Positions 13,801-22,734 of a stretch of 64,000 nt of DNA are shown here, piece after piece. The translations under genes were made by a program, and so were the position numbers. The notes beneath the pieces are model-generated. The model was not told the origin of the DNA. It searched no databases and saw only the letters and a program-made list of their open reading frames with translations. The stretch is from Perognathus longimembris pacificus. Taxonomy: Eukaryota > Chordata > Mammalia > Rodentia > Heteromyidae. The DNA lies in NCBI RefSeq assembly GCF_023159225.1, contig NC_063167.1, positions 69,503,798 to 69,567,797 on the forward strand. The letters run 5' to 3'. Each line of letters begins with the position of its first letter. Position 1 is the stretch's first letter.

Positions 13801-15267
13801 GACCCAGGACTGGCAAAAAAAAAAAAATCCCAGAAACTTTCCTGCCTGGACTGACTTCAAACCAGCCTCCACTTCCAGTTTGGTAGTTAATTGGAGATAA
13901 GAATCCCAGGAACTTTCCTGCCTGGACTGATTTCAAACCAGCCTCTACTTCCAGCTTTTTAATGGTTCACTGGAGATAAGAGTCTCATGCAGTTTTCTGC
14001 CCAGGCTGGCTTTCAACCATGATCTTCAGATCTCAGCCTCCTGAGTAGCTAGGATTACAGGCATGAGCCACCACTGTCCAGTGCTTCATGCGTTTAATTT
14101 ATTTTTGTTAAATTGCTGGATATGAGGATTCCTCAACTGCTTCATTCTCTTCTTTCTCTTGCTTTTCCCCTATCCCTTCAACACTGTTCAGGACTCTATA
14201 GCCTGGGGAAGGAGTCACTGCTGGAACAGTTAGCTCTGGAGTTTCGTACCTGGGTGGTGCTGAGTCCTCAACGCCTGGAATTGGTACAGCTGCTGGGCCT
14301 GGCAGATGTGTTCACTGTGGAGGAGAAGGCTGGCCGCATCCATGTTGTGGACCACAGGGAGATCTGCCATTCTGCCATGCTGCGCTGGAATCAGACCCAC
14401 GCCACCCTTGCTATCCTTCCCACAAGCCGGAAGGTTCACTGTCCCCACCCCAATGTCCACATTGTCCCTTACTCTGACCATTCCTCCTTCTCTGAGCTTC
14501 GTGCTTTTGTGGCGGCACTGAAGCCTTGCCAGGTGGTGCCCATTGTTGGCCGACAGCCCTGTAGGGGCTACTTTCAGGACAGCCTGAGCCCCAGGTTCTC
14601 TGTGCCCCTGATTCCAGACTCTGTGCAACAGTTCATGAGTTCCTCCTCTAAATCATCGAGCATTTTCTGGCTGTTGGAAAGGAGGCTGAAGAGGCCAAGA
14701 ATTCAAGGGGTTGTGTTTGAATCCCCTACAGGAAGTGCTGATCAATCCCAAAATAACAGAGACTCAAAGAAGACCAAAAAAGAAAACCATTCCCCCCAGC
14801 CTGGGCACCTTGAGAAGCCCTGTCACCATCCTTATAAGGTCAAGAAGCAGTTGTTCCCAGACCCTGGCAGCAAAGAACAAAAGGAGTCAGCCCCTTTCTG
14901 CGAGTCCCAGAAGATGGGGTCTGTGTTGAATGCTCCCTTGGGAGTTTTGGTGCAGTTGAAGTTTGCAGATGAGGAGTTTTTCTCTCCACAGACCCAGGAG
15001 GATATTGGCTTAGGGTCCTCCTTGATACCTAGGGGATATGATGGTCCAGAAGCTATGGAAAACCAAGATGCCTGGATAGGTGACTCTCCCCTTGGGAGCA
15101 GCAGCAAGCCTGCCCCTTCTCTAGCTACTGGGTCCAGGGGCTTGGCACTAAAATACCTTCTGACTCCAGGGAGTTTTTCCCAGGGAGGGTTCTCTTCCAG
15201 GACCTTTGACCAGCAAGTGGAAATATACCAAAAATCTTTGAAGTACAGATGGGAAAGTACAGAGTGA
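5693..15267 (+). CDS. DCLRE1B: DCLRE1B (Apollo/SNM1B) 5' exonuclease, complete, 4 exons
   Basis: Apollo is a metallo-beta-lactamase/beta-CASP 5'-to-3' DNA exonuclease that processes leading-strand telomere ends with TRF2 and helps repair interstrand crosslinks. Exons 5693-5881, 7332-7497, 8037-8219 and 14192-15267 join in frame to 537 residues (human about 532). Visible motifs are D14; HLHSDH at 31-36, the zinc-binding signature; DANHCPGS around H99; YTGDFR with D120; and YSDHSS with H276 in the beta-CASP region. The C-terminus holds YLLTP at 501-505, the YxLxP motif that docks on the TRF2 TRFH domain. After the conserved FDQQVE stretch the tail runs several residues longer than in human. Codon phases match at every junction. 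The start has G at -3 and is the only ATG giving the [16 protein letters not shown] start. The identity is secure; exact ends of the mRNA are not visible. Confidence 0.97.
5890..6097. repeat. GC-rich minisatellite in DCLRE1B intron 1
   Basis: About six imperfect tandem units of some 30-36 bp share the core GGGGTCGGCCTCTCGGGG followed by ATGTGGGGGATCC. It begins within 10-15 bases of the exon 1 donor, inside the CpG island. Confidence 0.88.
6319..6532 (+). mobile_element. IDL-Geo SINE, young subfamily, with TSD
   Basis: A full-length dimer with the diagnostic GGATATAGCCTAGTGG and a long A-tail. The 16-bp target duplication AAGAATCCACCTGGAG is perfect at 6303-6318 and 6533-6548. Confidence 0.95.
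6655..6891 (+). mobile_element. 7SL-head/Geo SINE
   Basis: Full-length, ending in a C-run plus A-run tail. DCLRE1B intron 1. Confidence 0.9.
6900..7004 (+). mobile_element. ID-like monomer fragment
   Basis: GGCCCAGAAGGTGGCTCTGG and TTGCCAAGCATAC resemble a diverged ID head, followed by an A-rich tail. Confidence 0.5.
7332..7497 (+). CDS. DCLRE1B: DCLRE1B coding exon 2
   Basis: The acceptor is TTCCTTAG and the donor is ACAG|GTGGGC. It encodes [12 protein letters not shown] through GTILYTG, including H99 of the DANHCPGS motif. Confidence 0.96.
7779..7814. repeat. (GT)n/(GTAT)n microsatellite
   Basis: About 12 GT units followed by GTAT units, adjoining a SINE in DCLRE1B intron 2. Confidence 0.95.
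7819..8023 (-). mobile_element. IDL-Geo SINE next to the exon 3 acceptor
   Basis: A reverse copy with a TTG-rich tail. It is flanked by TATATTCTT at 7810-7818 and 8024-8032. The right-hand duplicate lies in the exon 3 polypyrimidine tract. Confidence 0.9.
8037..8219 (+). CDS. DCLRE1B: DCLRE1B coding exon 3
   Basis: The acceptor is ATTCTTGTAG and the donor is ATTG|GTGAGT. It encodes [19 protein letters not shown] onward, with D120. A SINE ends fewer than 20 bases before the exon. Confidence 0.96.
8480..8671 (-). mobile_element. IDL-Geo SINE
   Basis: A full reverse copy at the start of DCLRE1B intron 3. Confidence 0.92.
8930..9190. repeat. AT- and GT-rich simple repeats
   Basis: A (TA)n/(CATA)n tract at 8932-8966 and a (GT)n tract at 9146-9182, with AT-rich unique DNA between. 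Confidence 0.8.
9196..9402 (-). mobile_element. 7SL-head/Geo SINE
   Basis: A reverse copy with an internal deletion between tail and head. Confidence 0.8.
9708..9900 (+). mobile_element. 7SL-head/Geo SINE, tail shortened
   Basis: The head is complete. The Geo tail lacks its centre but keeps GTTCAAGCCCCATGACTG. Confidence 0.8.
9928..10327 (-). mobile_element. two adjacent 7SL-head/Geo SINEs
   Basis: One reverse copy covers 9928-10150. A second, 5' and 3' shortened, covers 10168-10327. Confidence 0.75.
10345..10760 (-). mobile_element. LINE-1 3' end
   Basis: A reverse L1 3' UTR containing GATGTACAGAGAGGTTACAG and a CCCTTTCCC tract, matching 39955-40120 over about 150 bases and extending further. 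Confidence 0.75.
10803..11370 (-). mobile_element. cluster of three SINEs
   Basis: 7SL-head/Geo at 10803-11038, IDL-Geo at 11066-11258 and a B1-like monomer at 11262-11370, all reversed. Confidence 0.8.
11589..11812 (+). mobile_element. 7SL-head/Geo SINE
   Basis: A diverged full-length copy. Confidence 0.8.
11984..12208 (+). mobile_element. 7SL-head/Geo SINE
   Basis: A full-length copy starting GCCGGCGCCAGTGGCTCATG. Confidence 0.88.
12380..12563 (-). mobile_element. IDL-Geo SINE
   Basis: A reverse copy abutting the RPL23A pseudogene's 3' end. Confidence 0.9.
12573..13053 (-). pseudogene. processed RPL23A pseudogene
   Basis: The minus strand carries an intronless copy of ribosomal protein L23A (uL23). 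It starts [20 protein letters not shown] at 13053, continues through [34 protein letters not shown], and then shifts frame by one base into an early stop. The original stop (after GII) can still be read at 12609-12607, and the 3' UTR and a short A-tract follow to about 12573. The VKA before NKHQIK is missing and many residues are changed. No introns, a 3' A-tract, a frameshift and location inside an intron of another gene all mark retroposition. No function is implied. Confidence 0.92.
13086..13163 (-). mobile_element. ID-like fragment
   Basis: CCGAACTCAGGGCC and CCAGGCAAGTGCTAATCC resemble a reversed ID-type monomer beside the pseudogene start. Confidence 0.5.
13270..14085 (-). mobile_element. 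nested SINE complex, outermost 7SL-head/Geo
   Basis: The outer reverse SINE (13270-13399 and 13828-14085) is split by a plus-strand IDL-Geo, which is itself split by another. The GGTAGTTAATTGGAGATAAG piece with its flanks recurs in tandem at about 13371, 13880 and (diverged) 13962, so the outer element was also locally duplicated. It ends about 105 bases before DCLRE1B exon 4. Confidence 0.85.
13400..13827 (+). mobile_element. IDL-Geo SINE split by a second IDL-Geo
   Basis: The outer halves are 13400-13505 and about 13709-13827. The inner copy is about 13506-13708. The flanks GAAAATAGTCAGAAGTGG and GAAAATGGTCAGAAGTGG are the duplicated target. The outer copy's own target is AATCCCAG. Confidence 0.85.
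14192..15267 (+). CDS. DCLRE1B: DCLRE1B coding exon 4 (terminal)
   Basis: The acceptor is CACTGTTCAG and the TGA stop is at 15265-15267. The exon supplies the beta-CASP half ([17 protein letters not shown] onward), a low-complexity linker and the TRF2-binding tail. Confidence 0.96.
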
Positions 15268-15349
15268 CACTGCTGTTTGGGTTAGCACTGCAATTTTGAA
15301 GATGGCAGCTGCTGAGTTTGTTCTTGGCCTTACCTTTTTTTTTTTTTTT

Positions 15350-15582
15350 TTGGCTAGGTCTGAGGCCTGTACTTTGGGCCTGGGTGCTATCCTGAGCTCC
15401 TTTTGCTCAAGGCTAGCACTCTACACACTTGAGCCACAGTACCACTTCCAGCTTTTTCTGTGACTTAATTGGAGATGAGTCTCATAGACTTTCCTAACCA
15501 GGCTGGCTTTGAACCACGATCCCCAGATTTCAAGCCTCCTGAGTAGCTAAGATTACAGATGTGAGCCATGGGTGCCTGGCTT
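15350..15582 (-). mobile_element. 7SL-head/Geo SINE in DCLRE1B 3' UTR
   Basis: A reverse copy starting 83 bases after the stop codon, with a run of over 15 T. Confidence 0.9.
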
Positions 15583-16198
15583 GTGGTCCTCATCTTACAG
15601 GATCCTATGGAATCACCTCCAGCAGCACTTCCCAAAAAGCTTGTTACCAAACAAGTGCCTTTGAAACCCTTACTTTGTAAAGCTGATTGTGTTGAAGAGA
15701 CACTTTCATTATCAATTCTTCAGCGTGTACCTGCACACATGAAAGGTTCTTAGAAATCCTACAGCAGCTTCATCTGTTTAACCCAGTTTCTCCTTCAGCT
15801 GATAATCCTTTTATTAGGGTACAGAGAGAGATTATTTCTATTTTCATTTTCTGTGGTGTGCTATCCTATGAGTCTCTTTCCTTTTCCAGTATGAAAGTCC
15901 CTAGGTTTTTGTTGTTGTAGTAACTGTGATACTAAAGGATAAACTGATGTCCAAGCAGCATGTTGCACTCTTGAATGTCACTGACTTGCTGTGGCCCCAT
16001 CCAAGTGATTTCCTGTGCCTGCCTCTACGAAGGGACACTGGTGAAAAATTCCACCTCTACCTCCTTCCTACCTCCTCCTGTCGCCAGGATCCCATGTGGA
16101 GGCCAGCCAGGCGGGGTAGGACACACTTGCCAAGGCAGTACCTGGGACCTAGTGGAACATTAAGGGTCCTGGTTTCCTGGAGGCAGACTATTGGGCTG

Positions 16199-16204
16199 AA
16201 ATAA
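16199..16204 (+). terminator. DCLRE1B: poly(A) signal AATAAA, probable DCLRE1B
   Basis: A canonical hexamer lies 0.93 kb after the stop, with TGTGCTGCC and a T-run about 20-35 bases downstream. Confidence 0.6.
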
Positions 16205-16582
16205 AGTTACAAAAGATGAAGTGTGCTGCCTGATTTTTTTCTGATTGTTCACATAGCTGTTTTTGTCTCCCACCCCCATTGGTTTGAGTTGGAGAGCCAG
16301 AGCACACAGTCTGTGTTGGTATCCAGAGAAGACCATGAGGCCAGATGGCTGAAAAGGATGAGGCATGCAGTTCAGCCAGGGCCTTCTGCTCATTGCCTGA
16401 CAAAATGCCAGACCAACAAGCAGGAGAGCTGATACCTGGTCATGAGGAAAAGGGCTCTGTGAGGGTGCGATGGAGCTGGGTGTGTAGATCAAAACTTCAG
16501 CCCTAGCAACGCCCAAGGCTATTCCTTACCCTAGAGTTTGCTACTTCAGGAAGCAGAAGTGAATTTAGAAAGCAAAATAAGA

Positions 16583-16812
16583 GCCAGGTGCCTGTGGCTC
16601 ACACCTGTAATCCTAGTTACTGAGGAGGCTGAGAACTGAAGATTGGGGTTCGAAGCCAGCCAGACCAGAAAAGTCCGTGAGACTCCAAGTAACTACCAGG
16701 AAACCAGAAGGGGCACTGTGGCTCAAAGTGGTAGAGCACTAGTCTTGAGTGAAAAAGCTCAGGGACAGCACCCAGGCCCTGAGTTCAAGCCCCACAGGAG
16801 CAACCAAATTGA
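16583..16812 (+). mobile_element. 7SL-head/Geo SINE
   Basis: A full-length copy just after the DCLRE1B poly(A) signal region. Confidence 0.88.
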
Positions 16813-17124
16813 AAAAGCAAGATAAGGCTTTGCTTTTGGGCAAGCTGCATACAACTCTGTTTAATCAGTGACCTTGGCTGTAAGTGTCCCAAGGGCTTGC
16901 TGGGAGCCACAGCAGGCAAAGCGTCCCTGCAGGAAACCTGGGTGCCACCTGGGCTGGTGTCCAGGATACCCTGGAAAAGTGCTCCAATCGTGGGGGCTTA
17001 GTTTCTCAGCTTTTAAGTGTGGCCTGTGATACATGCTGCTCATGATTACTGTAGAGATTATATCACTTGTAGGATTCTAACTCAGTCTGTTCGGTGACAG
17101 GTTTTCACTGTACTGATTCTTGTA

Positions 17125-17332
17125 GCTGGCCGTACAGCTCAGTAGTACAGTGCCTGTTCAGCATGCAGGAGGCCCTGAGTTGAATTTGGAACGTATCACA
17201 CACACACCGATGGTTTGAGTTCTGGTTCTGAAATTATTCTGTGGCATTGTGCTCAAGTGATAGTGCGCTAGCCTTGAGCAAAAAAAGTTGAGGTCATTCC
17301 CCCGAGTTCAAGCCACAGGACCAGCAGAAATA
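17125..17332 (+). mobile_element. IDL-Geo SINE, diverged
   Basis: The head GTACAGCTCAGTAGTACAG and Geo piece CTAGCCTTGAGC are separated by a (CA)n stretch. Confidence 0.7.
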
Positions 17333-17764
17333 AAGAAAACGCCCTCCAGAAAAGTTTCCTTAGCAACACTGCTGTAGAATAGATAGCATTAAGATATCTT
17401 GAAGACTCATTAAGTTCAAATATCACTAGAATGATACAAAGTTATTTTGTATGTTGTCAACAAATATTACTACCATTAATATTTATAACAAATAGTAAAA
17501 ATATATCTTATGAGTCTAGCTGTCTCACTTCTGTGGGCCCACAGGTGGCTGGGAGAGATAAAGTAGTTCTTAGAACTGGGCTCTCAGAGTGGCCTATCTT
17601 CTTTCTAGCAGCAAGGGGGCTTGTCCACTTTGGTACAGGTTCCCTGAAGTGGGGTGTATATGAACTCAAATGGGAATGGAAACAACTTTGAAAAGTTTTG
17701 TTGGTGTTATTTTTGTTCTAATAGTGAGAAAATTCTATAATAGTTTACGAAGTACAAACATGAC
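17333..17764. other. intergenic, no recognised feature
   Basis: Unique AT-rich sequence between DCLRE1B and HIPK1. Confidence 0.5.
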
Positions 17765-18170
17765 AAGTCGACATTGGTGTCTTCTGCCTGTAATCCTAGC
17801 TACTCAAGAGGCTAAGATCTGAAGATTGCAGTTCAAAGCCAGCTGAAGCAGGAAAATCCATGAGACTCTTATCTCCAATTAACTACCCAAAAGCCAGAAA
17901 TGATGCTGTGTATTATACACTGGGTGTATACACTGGGTATTGTATATATGCCTACCTGATCTAGGGAAGGGAAAGAAAAACGAGGGTGTAAGATATCACA
18001 AGAAATGTACTCACTGCCCTATTATGTAATTGTACCCCTTTTGCACAAAACCTTGTCAACAAAATTTAATAAATTTAAAAAAAAGAAATGATGCTGTGGC
18101 TTTAAGTGGTGGAGTACTAGCCTTGAGCAAATAAAGCTTAGGGACCATGCCTCAGGACCAGTGCTGTGTG
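17765..18170 (+). mobile_element. 7SL-head/Geo SINE split by a truncated L1
   Basis: The halves are 17765-17910 and 18084-18170. The target AGAAATGATGCTGTG is repeated at 17896-17910 and 18084-18098. Confidence 0.9.
17911..18083 (+). mobile_element. LINE-1, severely 5'-truncated
   Basis: 173 bases of L1 3' end with a terminal A-rich tract, bounded by the 15-bp duplication of SINE sequence. Confidence 0.85.
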
Positions 18171-18289
18171 CAGGAGCACACGCACATGCGCACACACACA
18201 CACAGTCTGACAAAAGAAATTACAGTTGCCTTATTTGATTTTTCAAAGCTCTCAACTAAAAATGGTGTGCCCCAATGTATCTTTTTGTT

Positions 18290-18489
18290 TGTTTTGCAAG
18301 TCCTGGGGCTTGGGACTCAGGGCCTGAGCACTCACTGTCCCTAGCTTCTTTTTGTTCAAGGCTAGCACTCTACCACTTGAGCCACAGCGTCACTTCTGGC
18401 CTTTTCTGTTTGTGTGGTACTGAGGAATTGAACCCAGGGCTACATGCATGCTAGGCAAGCACTCTACTGCTAAGCCATATTTTCAGCCC
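18290..18489 (-). mobile_element. IDL-Geo SINE
   Basis: A full reverse copy. Confidence 0.9.
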
Positions 18490-18525
18490 CCAACGTTTCT
18501 TTAGCCAGTTCAAATTATCTTTAGA

Positions 18526-18732
18526 GGGGCTGGGGATATAGCCTAGTGGCAAGAGTGCCTGCCTCGGATACACGAGGCCCTAGGTTCGATTCCCCAGCAC
18601 CACATATACAGAAAACTGCCAGAAGCGGCGCTGTGGCTCAAGTGGCAGAGTGCTAGCCTTGAGCGGGAAGAAGCCAGGGACAGTGCTCAGGCCCTGAGTC
18701 CAAGGCCCAGGACTGGCCAAAAAAAAAAAAAA
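18526..18732 (+). mobile_element. IDL-Geo SINE, young subfamily, with TSD
   Basis: Near identical to 6319-6532. The target AAATTATCTTTAGA occurs at 18512-18525 and 18733-18746. Confidence 0.95.
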
Positions 18733-18746
18733 AAATTATCTTTAGA

Positions 18747-19130
18747 AGCCTAAGGATGACTCCATAGGTGCACTGATGTTTTTGCTATTGGGCTTGAAGG
18801 TGCGTGGAAAAGGCCATGTGCTCTAGAAAGTCATTGGTTCCTGTTTCAGTGGGAGAACATGAACTTTTCTACAAGGCAGTCTTCTTGGCTTTCAGCTTTT
18901 GTCTCAGTGGCTTGGTCTCTTTACAGAAAAAAGTCTGTTTGGTATGCTATAGGGCCCATCTCTCTCACTCCTGCCTTCAATGCCCTTTGTAGTAGGAAGT
19001 AGGAGACAGGTGAGTCTGCTGGTATTTTTGTCAGGAAAAAAGGGATTGTCCTTGGGTTCTCCCAAGTCAATAGCTGGGGACACAGTTTGTGTACTCATGA
19101 ATCTCTAGATACTTGAGGGTCCACGTGAAC
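18747..19130. other. intergenic, no recognised feature
   Basis: Unique sequence with no repeat or exon signal that I can support. Confidence 0.5.
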
Positions 19131-19136
19131 TGTGTG

Positions 19137-19585
19137 GGGTGTGTGTGTGTATGTGTGTGTGTGTGAGAGAGAGAGAGAGGGAGAGAAAGGGAGGGAGAGA
19201 GAGCGGGGGCTTGAACTCAGGGGTGGGGTGTTGTCCCTGGGCTTTTTTTTTTTCTTGCTTACAACTAGCACTACCACTGTAGCTACAAAAACATTTCTGG
19301 GATTTGGGTTATTAAGAGTCTCACAAACTTTCCTGCTTGAGCTGGCTTTGAACTTCAATCTTCAGACCTTGGTTTCCTGAGTGGTTAGGATTACAAGTTG
19401 TAAGCCACCAGCACTTGGTTGTTTTCTTTTTTCTTTCTTTTTTTTTAGCCAGTTCCAGGGCTTTTAACTCAGTGCTTCATCTCTCAGTTGACTTGCTTGC
19501 TCATAGCTGGTGTTTTACCACTTGAACCATGCCTCCAGCTTTATGTTAGTTAATTTACAGGAGCAAGCCACCAGCACTCAGCTTT
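19137..19585 (-). mobile_element. (GT)n/(GA)n tract and two diverged SINEs
   Basis: The simple repeat is 19137-19202. Reverse 7SL-head/Geo copies lie at 19203-19422 and, partial, 19448-19585. Confidence 0.7.
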
Positions 19586-20047
19586 GCGCATTTCCTTATT
19601 TGTAGGAAATAATGTCTCCTTCCTAAAAATTTTAAACACATGCCATGGGACAAAGCAAACAGCGCATCATATACATTTTTAAAAATGTTGTTTCTTTATG
19701 CTCCTGCATACCACCAGTGCATCCTGATGCTCCCAGATCATGTCCCAAGCAATGCTGTTGGCTAACCCTACCTTCCATCCACTGAAGTCTCCTGAGTGAC
19801 TAGCTGATGACAGCACCCAGTCACAATCAAGTCCAGCTAGAAAGGGCTGCTACTGAAAGCACCTAAGGATGCACTGGTCCAGATGGAGAAAGAAGAGTGA
19901 CCTGAGCATGTCAGAACATAGTGGACTAAGGCCTAATACTCTGCTTGATTTGATTCTAGGTTCTTCTGCTATATACCTTCTCTCTAAACTATGAACTTTG
20001 ACTCAGTTATGGAAGGCAAAAGTAATGGAGAAAAGTACATATACTGT

Positions 20048-20300
20048 GTGTGACCGACCACCTTTCCTGATGGACTCCATTATTCTAGTTCTGTGTCATC
20101 ATCTGACTATTTAGATACTTTATATGTACCTTGTTTATACTTGTCAGTCCATTTTTAATTCTTAAATCATTTTCTCAATCTGTCTCGATTCTTCTAGTAT
20201 TGTCTCCTTTCTGATGTCCTTCAAGCAAACCGCTTGCATTGCCTGCCCTGTGCCAGTCTTGTAGACACTGATGGGGAAGAAGTCTCTCCTCTGAGTACAT
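20048..20300. repeat. local duplication, copy 1
   Basis: About 250 bases beginning CTGTGTGTGAC, with CTTTCCTGATGGACTCC and TTCAAGCAAACCGCTTG. A second diverged copy in the same orientation starts near 21410. Confidence 0.85.
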
Positions 20301-20389
20301 CCCACTCTGTCCACTCCCCAACCTCAGGAGAAGGAGGTGACATTGAGGTTCCCCTTCCTTCCTTTGCTGCCTCTTGACTATTATTCCAT

Positions 20390-20668
20390 TGTGGCTTAGT
20401 GGTAGAGTGCTTACATGAAGCTCTAGGTTAGTATCACATAAACAGAAAAAGCCAGAAGTGGTGCTGTGGCTCAAGTGGTAGAGTGCTAGCCTTGAGCAAA
20501 AAGAAGCTTAGGGACAGTGCCCAAGCCCTGAGTTCAAGTCCCAGGACTGGCAAAAAAAAAAAAAAAAAAGAAAAGCTAGAAATAAAGCTGTGACTCAAGT
20601 GGTAGAGTGGTATAACAAAAGCTCTGGGACAGTGCCCACGCCCTGAGTTCAAGCCCAAGACCAGCAAT
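20390..20668 (+). mobile_element. IDL-Geo SINE followed by an extra Geo monomer
   Basis: IDL-Geo runs to an A-tract at about 20570. A second Geo-like unit (GACTCAAGTGGTAGAGTGG to GAGTTCAAGCCCAAGACC) follows with no new head. (TA)n/(GA)n continues to 20712. Confidence 0.8.
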
Positions 20669-20752
20669 ATATTTATATATATATATAGAGAGAGAGAGTG
20701 CATATATATAATATATGTAATGTATCATATACATATGCTACAACACCTTTTT

Positions 20753-20960
20753 TTTTTTTTTTTTTTTTGGCCAGTCCTGGGCCTTGGACTCAGGGCCTGA
20801 GCACTGTCCCTGGCTTCTTCCTGCTCAAGGCTAACACTCTGCCACTTGAGCCACAGCGCCGCTTCTGGCCATTTTCTGTATATGTGGTGCTGGGGAATCG
20901 AACCTAGGGCCTCGTGTATCCGAGGCAGGCACTCTTGCCACTAGGCTATATCCCCAGCCC
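20753..20960 (-). mobile_element. IDL-Geo SINE, young subfamily, with TSD
   Basis: A reverse copy with a long T-run. The target ATGCTACAACACCTTTT is at 20735-20751 and 20961-20977. Confidence 0.95.
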
Positions 20961-21410
20961 ATGCTACAACACCTTTTAAGGAAAGTTACTTGGTTTTCTT
21001 CCTGGCTTAAAAACACTGGGAGCAGTTCCATTTTATTGGGAACATGAAAGTTTACTTCCCTAGAGAGACCAGGGTTAAAGTGTTCAATCCTACAGGGAAG
21101 TTTTTGTTTGCTTATTTTACCGGAAACTTCCTTCTGTTTAGAGAACATAGAGTCCCCACATTGGGCTGACACTGGAAACAACAAGACTTGAAGGATGAAT
21201 GTGCATGCCTGCTTGGGGAACCCAACTGAAACCTCAGGCAAAAACCAGAGGTCTATCTAGGGTTGACTAAATCCTGCTCAAAAAGGAAACCTCAAACACA
21301 CCAATTGCTTATCTTGCCTTATTTCAACCCAGCTCCTAAGAAGAGATGCTAATCTACTCTCCCACATTTATCTGTATTCTCTATCCACACATATCTCAAA
21401 ATGTATCTGT

Positions 21411-21950
21411 GTGTGACAACCTTTCCTGATGGACTCCCACATTATTCTAATTCTGCATCATCATCTATTTAGATACTTTACTTATATGTACCTTATTTAT
21501 ACTTGTTGGTCTGTTTTTAATTCTTAAATCATTTTCTCAATCTGTCCCGGATTCTTCTATTTATGTATGTATGTATGTATGTATGTATGTATGTATGTAT
21601 GTATGTATGTATGTTGCCAGTCCTGGCCTTGGACTCAGGGCCTGAGCACTGTCCCTGGCTTCTTTTTGCTCAAGGCTAGCATTCTGCCACTTGACCCACA
21701 GCACCACTTCTGTGGCGCTGGCCATTTTTTATATATGTGATGCTGGGGAATCGAATCCAGGGCTTCATGTATATGAGGCAAGCACTCTTGCCACTAGGTC
21801 GTATTCCCAGCCCCCGGATTCTTCTAGTACTGTCTCCTTTCTTAATGTCATTCAAGCAAACCGCTTGAATTTGCCTGCTCTGCACTAGTCTTCTAGACAT
21901 TGGCTTAAATGAGAAAGAAGACATGGTCTTTTCTCCTAGTGACCTTTTAC
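21411..21950. repeat. local duplication, copy 2, split by a SINE
   Basis: It matches 20048-20300 over 21411-21560 and 21816-21950. The SINE between is flanked by CCCGGATTCTTCTA on both sides. Copy 1 has no SINE at this point, so the insertion came after duplication. Confidence 0.85.
21557..21815 (-). mobile_element. IDL-Geo SINE with (TATG)n tail
   Basis: A reverse copy whose tail side is a (TATG)n array of about 14 units at 21558-21614. Confidence 0.9.
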
Positions 21951-22058
21951 TATCTAGTGAGAAGAGCTGTCATCAAGATACATATGGCTTGCATAGGGAA
22001 GTCAGAGGAGGTTATATTTGATTATGGTATGCTCAAAGGAGGTTCAAGGTGAAGTGCC

Positions 22059-22182
22059 AGCCCGGCGCTGCTGGCCCATGTCTGTAGTCCAAGCTACCTG
22101 GGAGGCTGAGATTCAAGTATCTCAGTTCGCTGGGATCTCCAATGATCCTGAAAAAGGCCGGAAGTGGAGCTGTGGCTGAAAA
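22059..22182 (+). mobile_element. 7SL-head/Geo SINE, 3'-truncated
   Basis: The head and the start of the Geo tail end at the edge of the HIPK1 CpG island. Confidence 0.75.
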
Positions 22183-22734
22183 CTTTGGGGTCTCAACTTC
22201 AGGGCGCGGGGAGAGGAAAGGAGAGGAGGGAGGGAGGGGGAGAGAGTACACACACACAGGCTACATAAATACCCTAGTTGCGGACGCTGGACAGTCACTC
22301 TCTGGGGGTCCAGCACGTGTGGCAAGTGCAAGGTCAGGTGTCTCACCGGCTCTGCCGAGCTCCGCCTGGCAGACCCTCGGGGGGCGCCGGGGTGCCCGGC
22401 CCCCGCTACGGAGGGATGAGGGCCACTCTGGCTCCGGGCAGACGCGGCCCCGCGGTTGTGCGGGGTCACACTGGGTTGAGGTGATGTCACACTGGCTGGG
22501 TGACATCTTAAATCTGGACCCCCTCCTACCACCGCCAGACGCCCACAAGTCACCCTGGCGCCTGCCGTGCGACGGGGCGGGGAGCGGGCGCCCCGCACCG
22601 GTCCCCCGCCGGCCCCCCGCGGAGGCGCGCCCGCCCCCACCTCCCCCGCAGCCCCCCGGACGGCGCAGCAGCCCTAGCCGGCCGGAGCTGCACTTCCGCC
22701 TCAGTAGGTGTCCCGGCGGTGGGACTGGCGCGCC

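Larger units (their letters stand above)
15268..16225 (+). other. DCLRE1B: DCLRE1B 3' UTR (probable)
   Basis: This is non-coding sequence after the stop. It includes a minus-strand SINE at 15350-15582 and ends at a canonical AATAAA about 20 bases before its likely end, followed by T/G-rich sequence. The extent is inferred from the signal alone. Confidence 0.6.

Noticed and set aside
18526..18600. tRNA-like sequence with A and B boxes.
   Set aside because: It is the ID-like head of a SINE with an A-tail and target duplication, repeated dozens of times, not a tRNA gene.
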